This document shows positions 7,897 to 15,200 of a DNA stretch of 55,863 nucleotides, piece after piece; position 1 is the stretch's first letter; each line of letters begins with the position of its first letter. The DNA is from a virus: IMG/VR virus record IMGVR_UViG_3300044971_003894, positions 1 through 55,863 of that record. One strand, written 5' to 3'. A program made the translations under genes and the position numbers. Below the pieces are notes generated by a model, which made no database searches, had not been told where the DNA came from, and saw nothing but the letters and a program-made list of their open reading frames with translations.

Positions 7897-8490
7897 TCAC
7901 GACTCCTCTGAAATTGGATCTAAAATAACTGTAATTAAAGTGTGTACCGTAACTGGGGCTGATAGGTTTTGCCAAGTTCCAGAAGTTAGTTCGGCTGCCT
8001 TAAGAGTTATTACTAAGTTTTCATTGCTAGAGCCAGTTATTGCAACAGCAGAGATTGATGCTGCGACTGGGTTAGAATGTCCTATTGAAAATTTAACTGA
8101 AAAATTTTCTTCAGTTAAAGATGCTCCAGATATTTGAATAATATTTGCAATTGGAATTGTTATGTTTGCGCTGCCGGATGTCCAGGTAGAGACAAGATGA
8201 TTTGCTGAATAAATAGTTGGGTTAACTTTTAAAATTGGAATCCATGTAAGTCCTGTTAGACCAGAAATATATTGATACATATAAGAATACTCATCTCCGG
8301 GGGCATTATTAATGTATAGGTCATTTAATATTGGATCTTGTCCAATCTCAACGTCATTTGGATTCCCAGTTCCTACAAAAACTTGGCTACCACGGTTTCC
8401 AGTTGCACCAATATCTAATTGAACATTAACTTGTGCTGGTGGCCCTAAAACTGTGATGTCGTCAGTATTAACTAAAACTTCTACTGACAT
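7897..8490 (-). CDS. Tail-fibre/baseplate protein
   Basis: 197 residues. An N-terminal head (EVLVNTDDITVLGPPAQVNVQLDIGATGNRGSQVFVGTGNPN) with a short GATGNRG collagen-like piece is typical of phage fibre N-termini; a beta-sandwich-like region follows. Overlaps the upstream RGDT protein by 1 bp, so the two probably assemble together. Confidence 0.6.
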   Translation of the reverse strand: MSVEVLVNTDDITVLGPPAQVNVQLDIGATGNRGSQVFVGTGNPNDVEIGQDPILNDLYINNAPGDEYSYMYQYISGLTGLTWIPILKVNPTIYSANHLVSTWTSGSANITIPIANIIQISGASLTEENFSVKFSIGHSNPVAASISAVAITGSSNENLVITLKAAELTSGTWQNLSAPVTVHTLITVILDPISEES

Positions 8491-8852
8491 TAAATTGCTC
8501 CAGTAACGTCATCAGTTATCGTAATAGTTCCGGTGAGCAATGTAATAATGTTTGTAGAACTAGAGTTAATTTGAACATCATATACATATGTTCCCGCAGA
8601 TAAAGTTCTTCCTACTGCTGGCAAAATAGTGCAAACAACCGTATCATTAGTTGTGTTAATTACCGCCTGTGCAGAAGTTTTTATTCCTGCAACTCCTCGG
8701 GCGGTAGCAATAGTATAAATTGCGCTGTTTACTCCACCTGAAGCATAACTATCTAACTGAAAAACCGTACCATCGGAATTTTTTGGAGAAATAACAAATT
8801 GGTGTGTGTCTCCACGGTAGTAGTTAAAGTTATATGTTCCTGGAAATGCCAT
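8490..8852 (-). CDS. BppU-like baseplate domain protein (RGDT paralogue 2)
   Basis: 120 residues with NFNYYRGDTHQFVISP and an end GTITITDDVTGAI, the same strand layout as 3099-3509 and 9796-10182. GAGGAG sits about 8 nt before the ATG. Just downstream of tRNA-Arg in transcription order. Structural, probably an Ig-like baseplate or fibre-adaptor domain. Confidence 0.5.
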   Translation of the reverse strand: MAFPGTYNFNYYRGDTHQFVISPKNSDGTVFQLDSYASGGVNSAIYTIATARGVAGIKTSAQAVINTTNDTVVCTILPAVGRTLSAGTYVYDVQINSSSTNIITLLTGTITITDDVTGAI

Positions 8853-8874
8853 TTTTGTCTCCTCGTGCTTTAAT

Positions 8875-8945
8875 CTTTGAGTGAAGGAATCGGACCTTCA
8901 TTGTCAGGTTCGGAACCTGGAGTCCGACCATTAGACGAACTCAAA
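8875..8945 (-). tRNA. tRNA-Arg (anticodon CCG)
   Basis: Reading the minus strand, the acceptor TTTGAGT pairs fully with ACTCAAA. The D stem is GTCT/GGAC, the anticodon loop TTCCGAA carries CCG, the variable loop is short, and the T stem GAAGG/CCTTC encloses TCCGATT. The outer pair of the anticodon stem is mismatched and the T loop departs from TTCGAAT. No CCA is encoded. It lies in a 118-bp gap between fibre genes, so it may be processed from the late transcript. Confidence 0.75.
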
Positions 8946-8970
8946 TTTTTAAAGCGTTATCATTATACCA

Positions 8971-9693
8971 TTAACAGATAGAAATAGTCATGCTTTTTAA
9001 AATCATATCTGAGGGGAAGTCAGTCCTTATTTGTGGCTTTGCTATGCCTTTAAAAGATGCATCTTCTATATACAAGGTTTGATCTATAACAAAATCATAA
9101 GTATTTTGATATTTTAAAGATCCCACAAAATTTACATGCTCTATGTTATTTTTTGTAAAAAGGACTCTTACCCAAACGTCAGTGTTTGCAGAGTAAGTTG
9201 ATAATTGAATACTGTAAGAAATTTGTATTTTTGTTCCTACCTTAAGACCTAAGAAATTAAACCCTTGTGCTTCATCAATCCATAGCCGTTCGTTGTCTTT
9301 GGGCAAAAACTCTTCATTACTTAACTTTCTTTTAAAATTAAGAGTTACCCAACCTTTATCTCCTTCGGTTATTCCTAAATTTATTTTTTGTGTTTGCGAA
9401 TTATAATATTTTGCCCAACCTGGTTGTTGTCCAGATAAAGATATTCCATCTTTGGGAGTTTTTCCGTCTTTGCCCTTTTCTCCCCTGGCTCCTTCTGGTC
9501 CTGTAAGTCCAGTATCGCCTTTTGGTCCAGCAGGTCCTTGTGCTCCCTGTGGGCCTTGTGGTCCTGGAACTGGGACATATGTTTGTGTGGCAGAAAAAAT
9601 TTCTGGAGTTATATTTTGTTGTGCTTCTATAACTTTTTCAATATATGCATCTTTTGTTGCAAATGGCGTTGGCACGTTTTTACTTATTGCCAT
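8971..9693 (-). CDS. Collagen-like fibre protein
   Basis: 240 residues. Residues 1-42 are an N-terminal head; about 43-80 hold twelve Gly-X-Y triplets (GPQGPQGAQGPAGPKGDTGL continuing to GKDGKT), a triple-helix shaft. The remaining 160 residues are a beta-rich C-terminal tip. Prolines sit in X positions and lysines in several Y positions (GPK, GEK), which matters for which hydroxylase could act. Trimeric fibre by analogy with phage collagen-like proteins. It is followed by tRNA-Arg and preceded by a 32-residue gene. Confidence 0.8.
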   Translation of the reverse strand: MAISKNVPTPFATKDAYIEKVIEAQQNITPEIFSATQTYVPVPGPQGPQGAQGPAGPKGDTGLTGPEGARGEKGKDGKTPKDGISLSGQQPGWAKYYNSQTQKINLGITEGDKGWVTLNFKRKLSNEEFLPKDNERLWIDEAQGFNFLGLKVGTKIQISYSIQLSTYSANTDVWVRVLFTKNNIEHVNFVGSLKYQNTYDFVIDQTLYIEDASFKGIAKPQIRTDFPSDMILKSMTISIC

Positions 9694-9697
9694 AAGG

Positions 9698-9796
9698 TTA
9701 CTTCTTTATTTTTATTGTTTTGCTAACTCCAGATGCAGTTATACGAATAACATCTGGCAAATTACTCTTAACATTGCCAACTTTAACGATAGCCAT
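9698..9796 (-). CDS. Small hypothetical protein in fibre operon
   Basis: 32 residues (MAIVKVGNVKSNLPDVIRIT...), basic C-terminus. It starts on the stop of the RGDT protein upstream (TAATG) and ends 4 bp before the collagen-like gene. The tight coupling supports it being real; function unknown. Confidence 0.5.
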   Translation of the reverse strand: MAIVKVGNVKSNLPDVIRITASGVSKTIKIKK

Positions 9797-10182
9797 TATA
9801 AACTTCCAGACACATTGCCAATTACAGATATAGTTCCAAGAACAGGAGTCCAAATAGTTTTATTTACATCATTTAAGGCAACCTGTAAATCAAAAGTTAA
9901 CTCTGCTACAATTCCGCTGTAGGTACTTCCCCAAAATGATGTAATTTCGGCAGGGGCAGTAATAATAACATATCCGTCATATGATACAACCTCTAATTCA
10001 TCTATAACATCTGTCTTTTTATCATAGGCACTAGCCGTGTATGACCAATCATCGGTATCAATATATGTAACTTCGTCATTGTTTAAAAAATCAACTCTTA
10101 GGGTGCAAGTATCACCACGGACAATAGTCCATTTAATATTTGCTGGATCTGACCCAAAAATCTCATTTTCGCAAGAAGACAT
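9796..10182 (-). CDS. BppU-like baseplate domain protein (RGDT paralogue 3)
   Basis: 128 residues. NIKWTIVRGDTCTLRVDFLN and the end VLGTISVIGNVSGSL match paralogues 3099-3509 and 8490-8852. First gene of the fibre operon: a TATAAT ends 6 nt before the ATG with no ribosome site, giving a leaderless mRNA. Probably an Ig-like structural domain. Confidence 0.5.
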   Translation of the reverse strand: MSSCENEIFGSDPANIKWTIVRGDTCTLRVDFLNNDEVTYIDTDDWSYTASAYDKKTDVIDELEVVSYDGYVIITAPAEITSFWGSTYSGIVAELTFDLQVALNDVNKTIWTPVLGTISVIGNVSGSL

Positions 10183-10376
10183 AATAGGATTATACCACTA
10201 AATATCAAAAGAAATATATGAAGGTTTTATAACAATTTGGTAACTTTTAAAAAGTTGTCTCACTCTTTAAGATTTGGCCCCAGGATATAAAATCTATAGT
10301 GTATACTTAAAATATATAAAGAAAAAAGAATACCTTTAAACCTTAGATATCTTTATATATTATATATAGTAAAAAA
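10183..10376. other. Intergenic region, no gene seen
   Basis: 194 bp, very AT-rich, between two minus-strand genes. It contains an AAACCTTA motif also common around 25.5-26.2 kb and TATATA-rich stretches, but no convincing promoter, RNA or ORF. Confidence 0.5.
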
Positions 10377-10643
10377 TTATTTATCAGTTTTTGATATATG
10401 GATCAATAGAGTATCAAACATTTTATCTATTTTTTTATCCATATCTTTTCTTAATTCATTTGCTTCTGTCATCCGAGCCTCTAATCTTGTGACCTGGTCC
10501 TTTAAACTTGATCCAGAATTGGGGCGAATTTCAGATAGTATTTCGTCAAAATAATGTTTTGTTAACCACTTGATACTTCCAATGACAAATGCTACAATAG
10601 TAAAGATGGATACAATTAGGGCTGCGATATCAGTTGTTGACAT
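10377..10643 (-). CDS. Small membrane protein with coiled coil (holin-region type)
   Basis: 88 residues: one N-terminal transmembrane helix (AALIVSIFTIVAFVIGSIKWL), the phage-typical KHYFDEILSEIRPNSGSSLKDQVTRLEARM, then a charged helix. Proteins with this 'RPNSGSSLKDQV-RLE' pattern are common beside fibre and lysis genes of actinophages. A TATAAT is 9 nt upstream of the ATG. Function not established; accessory holin or membrane anchor are possibilities. Confidence 0.6.
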   Translation of the reverse strand: MSTTDIAALIVSIFTIVAFVIGSIKWLTKHYFDEILSEIRPNSGSSLKDQVTRLEARMTEANELRKDMDKKIDKMFDTLLIHISKTDK

Positions 10644-10684
10644 AATAAGGTAATTATAACATTATTATTTAGGAGAAACTAAAA

Positions 10685-11443
10685 ATGAAAGACGCTATAT
10701 TAGAAACATTAAGTAAGTTTCAAAAAATTATAATCTCTCCAGATATTGATGGTTTTATGTCGGCGGAGTTGTTGAGTCGAAAATTCGATTCGGTCGTTGT
10801 TGGTACGTATGATAAAAATTTATTATGTCTTGCTGACGATGTCAAGCCTGAAGAATGTCTTTTTTTAGATTGCGATATGAATACAAAAGATTTCGTTTCG
10901 GTCGGAAATCATATGAGAATTGAAAATGACAATATGGCTGATTCGTCGTTTAATCCAAATCGTTTTTGGAATACGAAAGTATATACCTCTAAGTTTCCCT
11001 ACGCAACCTGTTTTTTAATTTCGTCGGCAATAGAGGTTGATCTTGATCTATATGACCTTAAACGCATGGCACATGCTGACTCAACACTAATTAATATGGA
11101 TAATTACAGCAACAACATGCTGAAATGGTCAAGTAGGCTCAGAGAAGTAGATGTCAAACCAATTATCGAAAAAACCTTAGATATCTCAGACATTCGAAAA
11201 AAGTATCCAACACAAGCATTTGCATCAAGAAGGTTTGGCAAAGATAGATATTTAACAACATTAAATGCTGCTCTAGAAAACGAGGGGATAAAGCATAAGC
11301 CAATAACCCAGAGTAAGAAATACTTATCCGATAAAGTAGGGATAAACACCCTTACGAGGTATATGGACGATATAATATCTTATGCGGAAATATACTCAGG
11401 CGAGTATAGCGTTACATATAATCAGGAGATAGAGTTTAGATGA
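10685..11443 (+). CDS. DHH-phosphoesterase-like protein
   Basis: 252 residues, with TTTAGGAGA before the ATG. IIISPDIDGFMSAELL resembles DHH motif I (DxDG), CLFLDCDM motif II, and VGNHMRIEND the position of the Asp-His-His motif, reduced here to Asn-His. FPYATCFLISSAI fits the helix after it. DHH proteins hydrolyse phosphodiesters (RecJ, nanoRNase, c-di-AMP enzymes). The altered DHH means activity is uncertain. First gene of a plus-strand operon with 11440, 11540 and perhaps 11752. Confidence 0.45.
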   Translation: MKDAILETLSKFQKIIISPDIDGFMSAELLSRKFDSVVVGTYDKNLLCLADDVKPEECLFLDCDMNTKDFVSVGNHMRIENDNMADSSFNPNRFWNTKVYTSKFPYATCFLISSAIEVDLDLYDLKRMAHADSTLINMDNYSNNMLKWSSRLREVDVKPIIEKTLDISDIRKKYPTQAFASRRFGKDRYLTTLNAALENEGIKHKPITQSKKYLSDKVGINTLTRYMDDIISYAEIYSGEYSVTYNQEIEFR

Positions 11444-11547
11444 TAAAAGATTTAGTTGGTTTGGCTCTTGCAGCAATCATTTCTGGCATATTTTTTATAT
11501 TTTTTAAGAAAGTTGTTGATGCGTATATAGGGTTATTTGATGAGTAA
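11440..11547 (+). CDS. 35-residue membrane protein
   Basis: MIKDLVGLALAAIISGIF then FIFFKKVVDAYIGLFDE: one transmembrane helix flanked by charged ends. It overlaps the DHH-like gene by ATGA and the next gene by 8 bp, which supports translation. Function unknown. Confidence 0.55.
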   Translation: MIKDLVGLALAAIISGIFFIFFKKVVDAYIGLFDE

Positions 11548-11731
11548 GCCATGGGATTTGCTTAATCCTAATGAGCCAAGAAGCCAAGAGGAACTTGTTA
11601 ATTCCCGCTTAAAAATATGTAGAGGCTGTGAATTCTTTAGGCCTAAAACCGAAACTTGTCGCAAGTGTGGATGTTTTATGAAATTAAAGACTATGCTAGA
11701 AAATGCTAAATGTCCAATTGATAAATGGTAA
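11540..11731 (+). CDS. Small zinc-ribbon protein
   Basis: 63 residues from the ATG at 11540 (a TTG lies one codon earlier). Four cysteines in CRGCEFF...CRKCGCFM and a later CPIDKW form a zinc-ribbon typical of short phage proteins (DUF6171-like). Overlaps the mini membrane protein upstream. May bind nucleic acid or protein; unknown. Confidence 0.65.
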   Translation: MSKPWDLLNPNEPRSQEELVNSRLKICRGCEFFRPKTETCRKCGCFMKLKTMLENAKCPIDKW

Positions 11732-11751
11732 AAGGGTGTTATAATAACTAG

Positions 11752-12489
11752 ATGAGTGTTAAAAGAATAGAACCCTTCCAAATAGATAAATTTTTTACAG
11801 AAAAAGAGATGGATCTTGTCTATGGCGTTATTGACGCAAAGATGGAAAAAGGTCGTCTAGAACAAGGTGATCAATATGCTGAACTATTTAGATTTTCAAA
11901 CAATGGTTTTATTACAAGCAATAAAGATTGGCCAGTAGAATTAATTGATGTCATTAAAAATAAAGCAGAAGAGTTGGGCCAAAATCATGTTCCATACGAG
12001 AATGTAGTTTTGATTTATGCAAGATACTCACATGAGAGCGGTGGAGCCCCTAACCTAGTTCCTCACTCAGATGTTGTTGTAAATAAAACTATGTACACCG
12101 CCACAGTAAGGCTAAGAAGTAGCAAGCAATGGGATTTTTATGTAGAAGATAAAAAATTTGAAATGGGAGAGTATGGTTCTGCCGTATGGTTTACTGGAAA
12201 TCAAGATGTTCACTGGAGACCAGATATGAAATTTGAGCCAGATGAGTATTATGATATTTTGTTGTGTCAGGCCTGGTCAGATACTGATAATGACTTGTAT
12301 CCAGAAAATCATTTTGACATTATGCACGAAAAACAACGTGTTTTGCAAGAAAGATACAAAGATTTTTTAACAATTGCAAACACTGAAGACAAAAACACCA
12401 ATACAGATTGTGTGGGCATGTCTGATGGTCAAACTATTGAAGAGGCTGTCGCAGTTGCAAAAGAATTTGGAAATAGATCAACAAACTAA
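11752..12489 (+). CDS. 2OG-Fe(II) oxygenase-like protein ('HWR' type)
   Basis: 245 residues. Fe site: PHSD (His and Asp), strand YTATVRLRSSKQWDFYVE, and QDVHWRPD with the distal His. The same HxD...WDxxVE...HWR plan occurs at 28378, 32475, 39684 and 42268. A TATAAT ends 6 nt before the ATG and there is no ribosome site, so although it follows a plus operon it has its own leaderless promoter. Substrate unknown. Confidence 0.75.
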   Translation: MSVKRIEPFQIDKFFTEKEMDLVYGVIDAKMEKGRLEQGDQYAELFRFSNNGFITSNKDWPVELIDVIKNKAEELGQNHVPYENVVLIYARYSHESGGAPNLVPHSDVVVNKTMYTATVRLRSSKQWDFYVEDKKFEMGEYGSAVWFTGNQDVHWRPDMKFEPDEYYDILLCQAWSDTDNDLYPENHFDIMHEKQRVLQERYKDFLTIANTEDKNTNTDCVGMSDGQTIEEAVAVAKEFGNRSTN

Positions 12490-12490
12490 A

Positions 12491-13177
12491 TTAGTTTGAT
12501 TTAAAAAACCCTTCACGCCTTTTTAGATATATGTCTGAGGAAAGTCCTTCATTAAGTGCAAATGCATAAACATACCAATCTTTATTATATCTTAAAAAAT
12601 AATTTATGGCCCCAACAACTCCGTTCCTTCTTACTCTATTGTCCTCAAACGCATTTGGATTTGCAAATTCACAATAATCATTAAAACCAAGTATCCCCCC
12701 TGGGTTTAATCTTAGCGCTGACAGTCCTATTGCTTCGTTTGTTGCATCTGATGAATGGGTATAGTCTATATATATAAAATCAAAAGTGTCTGATTGGTTT
12801 TCTATACCAAAAGACTTATATGTGCCTTTATAAAATTTAACACTTGGCATATTTTTAAATCTATTTTTAACGAAAGAATAATGATCTTCGTTTTTGTCCC
12901 ATCTTGCTTCCCCATACTGTTTTGCAAACTCATCTGTAGTATAAAATGGGTCGATTAATGTTGTTTTGCTTGGCAGTGTTCTTTTTATTACTTCAATAGC
13001 AAAATCCCCAGCCAGGACCCCAACTTCCAAAAATGATATATTTTTTGGCAATGTGTCTATAAAAGTTAAACGATCTGAATATAGTTTTGCTTCTAATAAC
13101 TGATCTTGAGGTATTAAGTTTTTTGGTCTTAATAATTCTTTTTGATGTAGTTCTTCTGGATTGTCTATAAATGCCAT
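12491..13177 (-). CDS. Class I SAM-dependent methyltransferase
   Basis: 228 residues. LIPQDQLLEAKLYSDRLTFIDTLPKNISFLEVGVLAGDF is shared almost word for word with 30500-31105 and, more loosely, 35498-36193. Motif I is EVGVLAGDF, with LIDPF after it, FDFIYIDYTHSS as motif IV and GGILGFNDYC. Overlaps the upstream small gene by 1 bp. Family members act on sugars or small molecules; acceptor unknown. Confidence 0.75.
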   Translation of the reverse strand: MAFIDNPEELHQKELLRPKNLIPQDQLLEAKLYSDRLTFIDTLPKNISFLEVGVLAGDFAIEVIKRTLPSKTTLIDPFYTTDEFAKQYGEARWDKNEDHYSFVKNRFKNMPSVKFYKGTYKSFGIENQSDTFDFIYIDYTHSSDATNEAIGLSALRLNPGGILGFNDYCEFANPNAFEDNRVRRNGVVGAINYFLRYNKDWYVYAFALNEGLSSDIYLKRREGFFKSN

Positions 13178-13365
13178 TAGTTATTTGACTTAGTATGCTC
13201 TGATTCAGTTTTACAAGTACAGCCATCACAACAAAATTCTTGAAAAACCTTTAACGCCAAACCATCATTTATAACAGATTCTTTATCTTGTAATCTTGGG
13301 ATATTGATGGGTGTTTCATATCCTTTAGGAGTTTGTCTACTCCAGGAGTCTGGATATTCGCTCAT
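13177..13365 (-). CDS. Small Cys-containing hypothetical protein
   Basis: 62 residues (SEYPDSWSRQTPKGYET...), with CCDGCTC near the C-terminus that could bind a metal. Overlaps neighbours by 4 bp and 1 bp. Function unknown. Confidence 0.55.
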   Translation of the reverse strand: MSEYPDSWSRQTPKGYETPINIPRLQDKESVINDGLALKVFQEFCCDGCTCKTESEHTKSNN

Positions 13366-13460
13366 TGACCAAATACCCCGAAAAATATTGCTGCCAAACC
13401 AATTATGATTATTGATGCAATAACTTGTAATGCAATTACTCTCATCAAGAATCTTTTCAT
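13362..13460 (-). CDS. 32-residue membrane protein
   Basis: MKRFLMRVIALQVIASIIII followed by GLAAIFFGVFGQ: basic start plus one transmembrane helix. ATGA overlap with the next gene downstream. Function unknown. Confidence 0.5.
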   Translation of the reverse strand: MKRFLMRVIALQVIASIIIIGLAAIFFGVFGQ

Positions 13461-13461
13461 G

Positions 13462-13614
13462 TTAGATTCCGTTATCTTCCATATACTTTAATCTTTCCAT
13501 TAACTTATGGTGTTCTGGATCTTCAAGCATTTCTTTAATAGCATTTGTAACTTTTTGACTTGGCATGCCGTCGTCATCTTCCAGGGAGGCTTCTAGGTTG
13601 TCTAGGATAGCCAT
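13462..13614 (-). CDS. 50-residue acidic hypothetical protein
   Basis: MAILDNLEASLEDDDGMPSQ then a helical HHKLMERLKYMEDNGI end. Overlaps the zinc-ribbon gene upstream by 1 bp (TAATG). Helical, acidic, unrecognised. Confidence 0.55.
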   Translation of the reverse strand: MAILDNLEASLEDDDGMPSQKVTNAIKEMLEDPEHHKLMERLKYMEDNGI

Positions 13615-13754
13615 TACTTGCAACTACCGCAATAATTATATACTCTTAAGTTTTCTTTGGTTACCCATAATGTTTTACCACAGCCAAAGCAGGTCTTCAT
13701 AGAGTATTGTTTTTCTCTACGGTCTTTTCGAATTTCTAGTTCTAGTAAGTGCAT
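13614..13754 (-). CDS. 46-residue zinc-ribbon protein
   Basis: A charged helix followed by TCFGCGKTLWV...NYCGSCK, a CxxC-x18-CxxC-type ribbon. Coupled to the next gene. A nucleic-acid-binding role is possible but unproven. Confidence 0.6.
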   Translation of the reverse strand: MHLLELEIRKDRREKQYSMKTCFGCGKTLWVTKENLRVYNYCGSCK

Positions 13755-13777
13755 ATATATATTTTAGCATACCCTGA

Positions 13778-13936
13778 CTAAATTGTCCACCAGGTGTTAT
13801 TGTTAAAGAAGAATCCGACTTTTTCTCTGTACGCTGCATACCCCGCATTAATCGTATTCCAATCAGGATCGTGCGTTATCAAACCACAGTATCGGCATAA
13901 GCCATGTCCTACATAGGTATAAGCGTGTTGACACAT
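13778..13936 (-). CDS. 52-residue zinc-binding protein
   Basis: CQHAYTYVGHGLCRYCGLITHD supplies C, H, CxxC ligands, followed by DWNTINAGYAAYREKVGFFF. A TATAAT ends 6 nt before the ATG, so it opens the minus operon 13778 to 12491 with a leaderless message. Confidence 0.6.
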   Translation of the reverse strand: MCQHAYTYVGHGLCRYCGLITHDPDWNTINAGYAAYREKVGFFFNNNTWWTI

Positions 13937-14073
13937 ATCTTTATTATACTACCTGGAAAATCTGAAAAAATTTTTATTTTGACAAAATCTGAATATTTTG
14001 TTTAGATGTACGATGCAGCATTTAGAAAATAAAAAACACAAAATATAGTGAGCACATAAAGGGGGGAAGCCCT
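13937..14073. other. Intergenic region
   Basis: 137 bp between two minus-strand operons. AAAATCTGAA occurs twice (around 13957 and 13983). A short GC stem (GGGCTT/CCCC) near 14062-14073 could end the upstream minus operon, but it is weak. Confidence 0.4.
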
Positions 14074-14175
14074 CTATGCTTGCTCTGGGTAGTGTGTCCT
14101 ATCATAGTCAGCAAGTGTCCCGCCGTTGTCTAAATGGGCCTTGCGTCTTAGTTGCTCAGGAGAATACTCAGACAC
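14074..14175 (-). CDS. 33-residue hypothetical protein (GTG start)
   Basis: VSEYSPEQLRRKAHLDNGGT then LADYDRTHYPEQA. The GTG lies 8 bp inside the upstream gene. Kept because the composition is protein-like and the overlap is typical here. Function unknown. Confidence 0.4.
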   Translation of the reverse strand: MSEYSPEQLRRKAHLDNGGTLADYDRTHYPEQA

Positions 14176-14353
14176 TTTTGCGCCCTTGTATCCAACCTGA
14201 ATGAATACCGATTAGCGGTGCGTTAATGTTAACCGCTGTTCCTAATGGTAATGCGTCAGCATATCTCTCGATAAACTCTAACACACTGTCCTTGTTTTCA
14301 AACGGCATCTCTTTTACTGTACCGCTTACTGATGTTAGTTCTACTGTTATCAT
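14168..14353 (-). CDS. Small protein, paralogue of 16230-16412
   Basis: 61 residues. TVKEMPFENKDSVLEFIERY and the end HSGWIQGRKSV align along their whole length with the plus-strand protein at 16230-16412. Starts in a 4-bp overlap with the membrane protein upstream. The duplication lies on opposite sides of the candidate origin. Function unknown. Confidence 0.6.
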   Translation of the reverse strand: MITVELTSVSGTVKEMPFENKDSVLEFIERYADALPLGTAVNINAPLIGIHSGWIQGRKSV

Positions 14354-14487
14354 CTATCTCTCCTAATTAACTTAATTGAATAGATGAAAGCAATAGTGCC
14401 AACTAATAACCATGATGGTATGTCTATTGTTAGACCAATGCTGTTAATGTATAGACTAAAGTAGTCTAGGTCAATATATAATTCCAT
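14350..14487 (-). CDS. 45-residue membrane protein
   Basis: An N-terminal amphipathic part then a helix PSWLLVGTIAFIYSIKLIRR with a positive end. ATGA overlap downstream; directly abuts 14488. Function unknown. Confidence 0.5.
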   Translation of the reverse strand: MELYIDLDYFSLYINSIGLTIDIPSWLLVGTIAFIYSIKLIRRDR

Positions 14488-14580
14488 TTATTCTGTGTCC
14501 TCTCCGAACATTTCCACTAACGCTTTGTTAGCATTTTGTAAAGCCTCTATGGCTTCGTTAATCTTATCAGCGTTAGTCAT
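14488..14580 (-). CDS. 30-residue helical protein
   Basis: MTNADKINEAIEALQNANKA then LVEMFGEDTE, a single predicted helix. Overlaps the upstream gene by 4 bp and abuts the next. Function unknown. Confidence 0.5.
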   Translation of the reverse strand: MTNADKINEAIEALQNANKALVEMFGEDTE

Positions 14581-14777
14581 AGTGAGAATCCTAATCTATT
14601 AGAAGTGATAGCCTCTACCTGTGCTAATTGCTCAGGGGTAGCGTTGCGATAAGCGTTAATGCTCTCAGCAATCCATGGAAAACTTTCCATAGCAAGCGCA
14701 TGCTCTTTAGCATAGCGAGCCTGTTGGGCTTTTCTAATATCCGCAATAAGGTTATTGTTAGGGTTATTCTTTATCAT
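14577..14777 (-). CDS. Small hypothetical protein, first gene of minus early operon
   Basis: 66 residues, Ala/Asn-rich helices (KAQQARYAKEHALAMESFPW). Ribosome site AAAGGAGA precedes the ATG. Transcribed leftward from the divergent region 14778-15250. Unrecognised. Confidence 0.55.
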   Translation of the reverse strand: MIKNNPNNNLIADIRKAQQARYAKEHALAMESFPWIAESINAYRNATPEQLAQVEAITSNRLGFSL

Positions 14778-14867
14778 TTACTATCTCCTTTCGTGAGATG
14801 TTTCTTTATACCTGCAATTCTAGCAGGGGGGTCTGACAATTTAGGGGGGGTTATTTGCTAGGCTCAC

Positions 14868-14883
14868 TGTGATTTGTCTCACA
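14868..14883. promoter_or_regulatory. CRP/GlxR-like palindrome
   Basis: TGTGATTTGTCTCACA, a perfect match to TGTGA-N6-TCACA, between two direct repeats in the divergent region upstream of the leftward operon. Confidence 0.6.
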
Positions 14884-15024
14884 TTTACTTGCTAGGCTCA
14901 CGCCCCTAAATAATTCTATATTTAATTTTCTATAATGGAATTATAGCAGGGATAAGCCCAAAAGTCAACACGACACGCCGTTAATAACATACATGTAATT
15001 AGTGATATACACCACACGACAATT

Positions 15025-15040
15025 CGGACATATCGGACAT
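15025..15040. repeat. TGTCCG tandem motif (inverted copy)
   Basis: CGGACATATCGGACAT; its complement reads ATGTCCGATATGTCCG, matching the motif at 15146, 18087, 18952 and 20856. Confidence 0.5.
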
Positions 15041-15073
15041 GTAACCCGGCGCTATCGGGTGTGTCTGAGAGGG

Positions 15074-15082
15074 TTATCCACA
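15074..15082 (+). promoter_or_regulatory. DnaA box
   Basis: TTATCCACA, the consensus DnaA box, overlapping the CRP-like half-site that follows. Confidence 0.6.
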
Positions 15083-15096
15083 TGATGTAGATCACA
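15081..15096. promoter_or_regulatory. CRP/GlxR-like site (imperfect)
   Basis: CATGATGTAGATCACA: the right half is perfect, the left half degenerate, with the central TA of the GlxR consensus. It is fused to a DnaA box and repeated 42 bp later. Confidence 0.45.
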
Positions 15097-15115
15097 TACC
15101 TATTTCACGCTTAAG

Positions 15116-15124
15116 TTATCCACA
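15116..15124 (+). promoter_or_regulatory. DnaA box
   Basis: TTATCCACA, the second perfect copy, exactly 42 bp (four helical turns) after the first. Confidence 0.6.
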
Positions 15125-15138
15125 TGACCTACATCACA
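15123..15138. promoter_or_regulatory. CRP/GlxR-like site (imperfect)
   Basis: CATGACCTACATCACA: second copy of the DnaA-box/CRP-like composite. Confidence 0.45.
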
Positions 15139-15145
15139 CGACACG

Positions 15146-15160
15146 ATGTCCGTTTTGTCC
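15146..15160. repeat. TGTCCG motif
   Basis: ATGTCCGTTTTGTCC, identical to copies at 18087-18101 and 18952-18966. Confidence 0.55.
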
Positions 15161-15178
15161 TACTTACTGGTGAGTAAA

Positions 15179-15200
15179 TGTCAGTGGTAGGTGTTATACT
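15179..15200 (+). promoter_or_regulatory. Promoter of rightward operon 1
   Basis: TGTCAG (15179-15184), 10 bp, TATACT (15195-15200). The TGTCAG-N10-TANNNT pattern recurs at 15769, 16175, 17048 and 20914. The -35 is weak here, which fits dependence on an activator. Confidence 0.6.

Noticed and set aside
9452-9922. Plus-strand 156-codon ORF rich in Pro-Ser-Gly-Pro
   Set aside because: Antisense of the collagen-like repeats and two neighbouring genes; composition is a mirror of Gly-X-Y codons.
12993-13229. 78-codon minus ORF overlapping the methyltransferase N-terminus
   Set aside because: Out-of-frame shadow; the methyltransferase and the coupled 13177-13365 frame explain the region.
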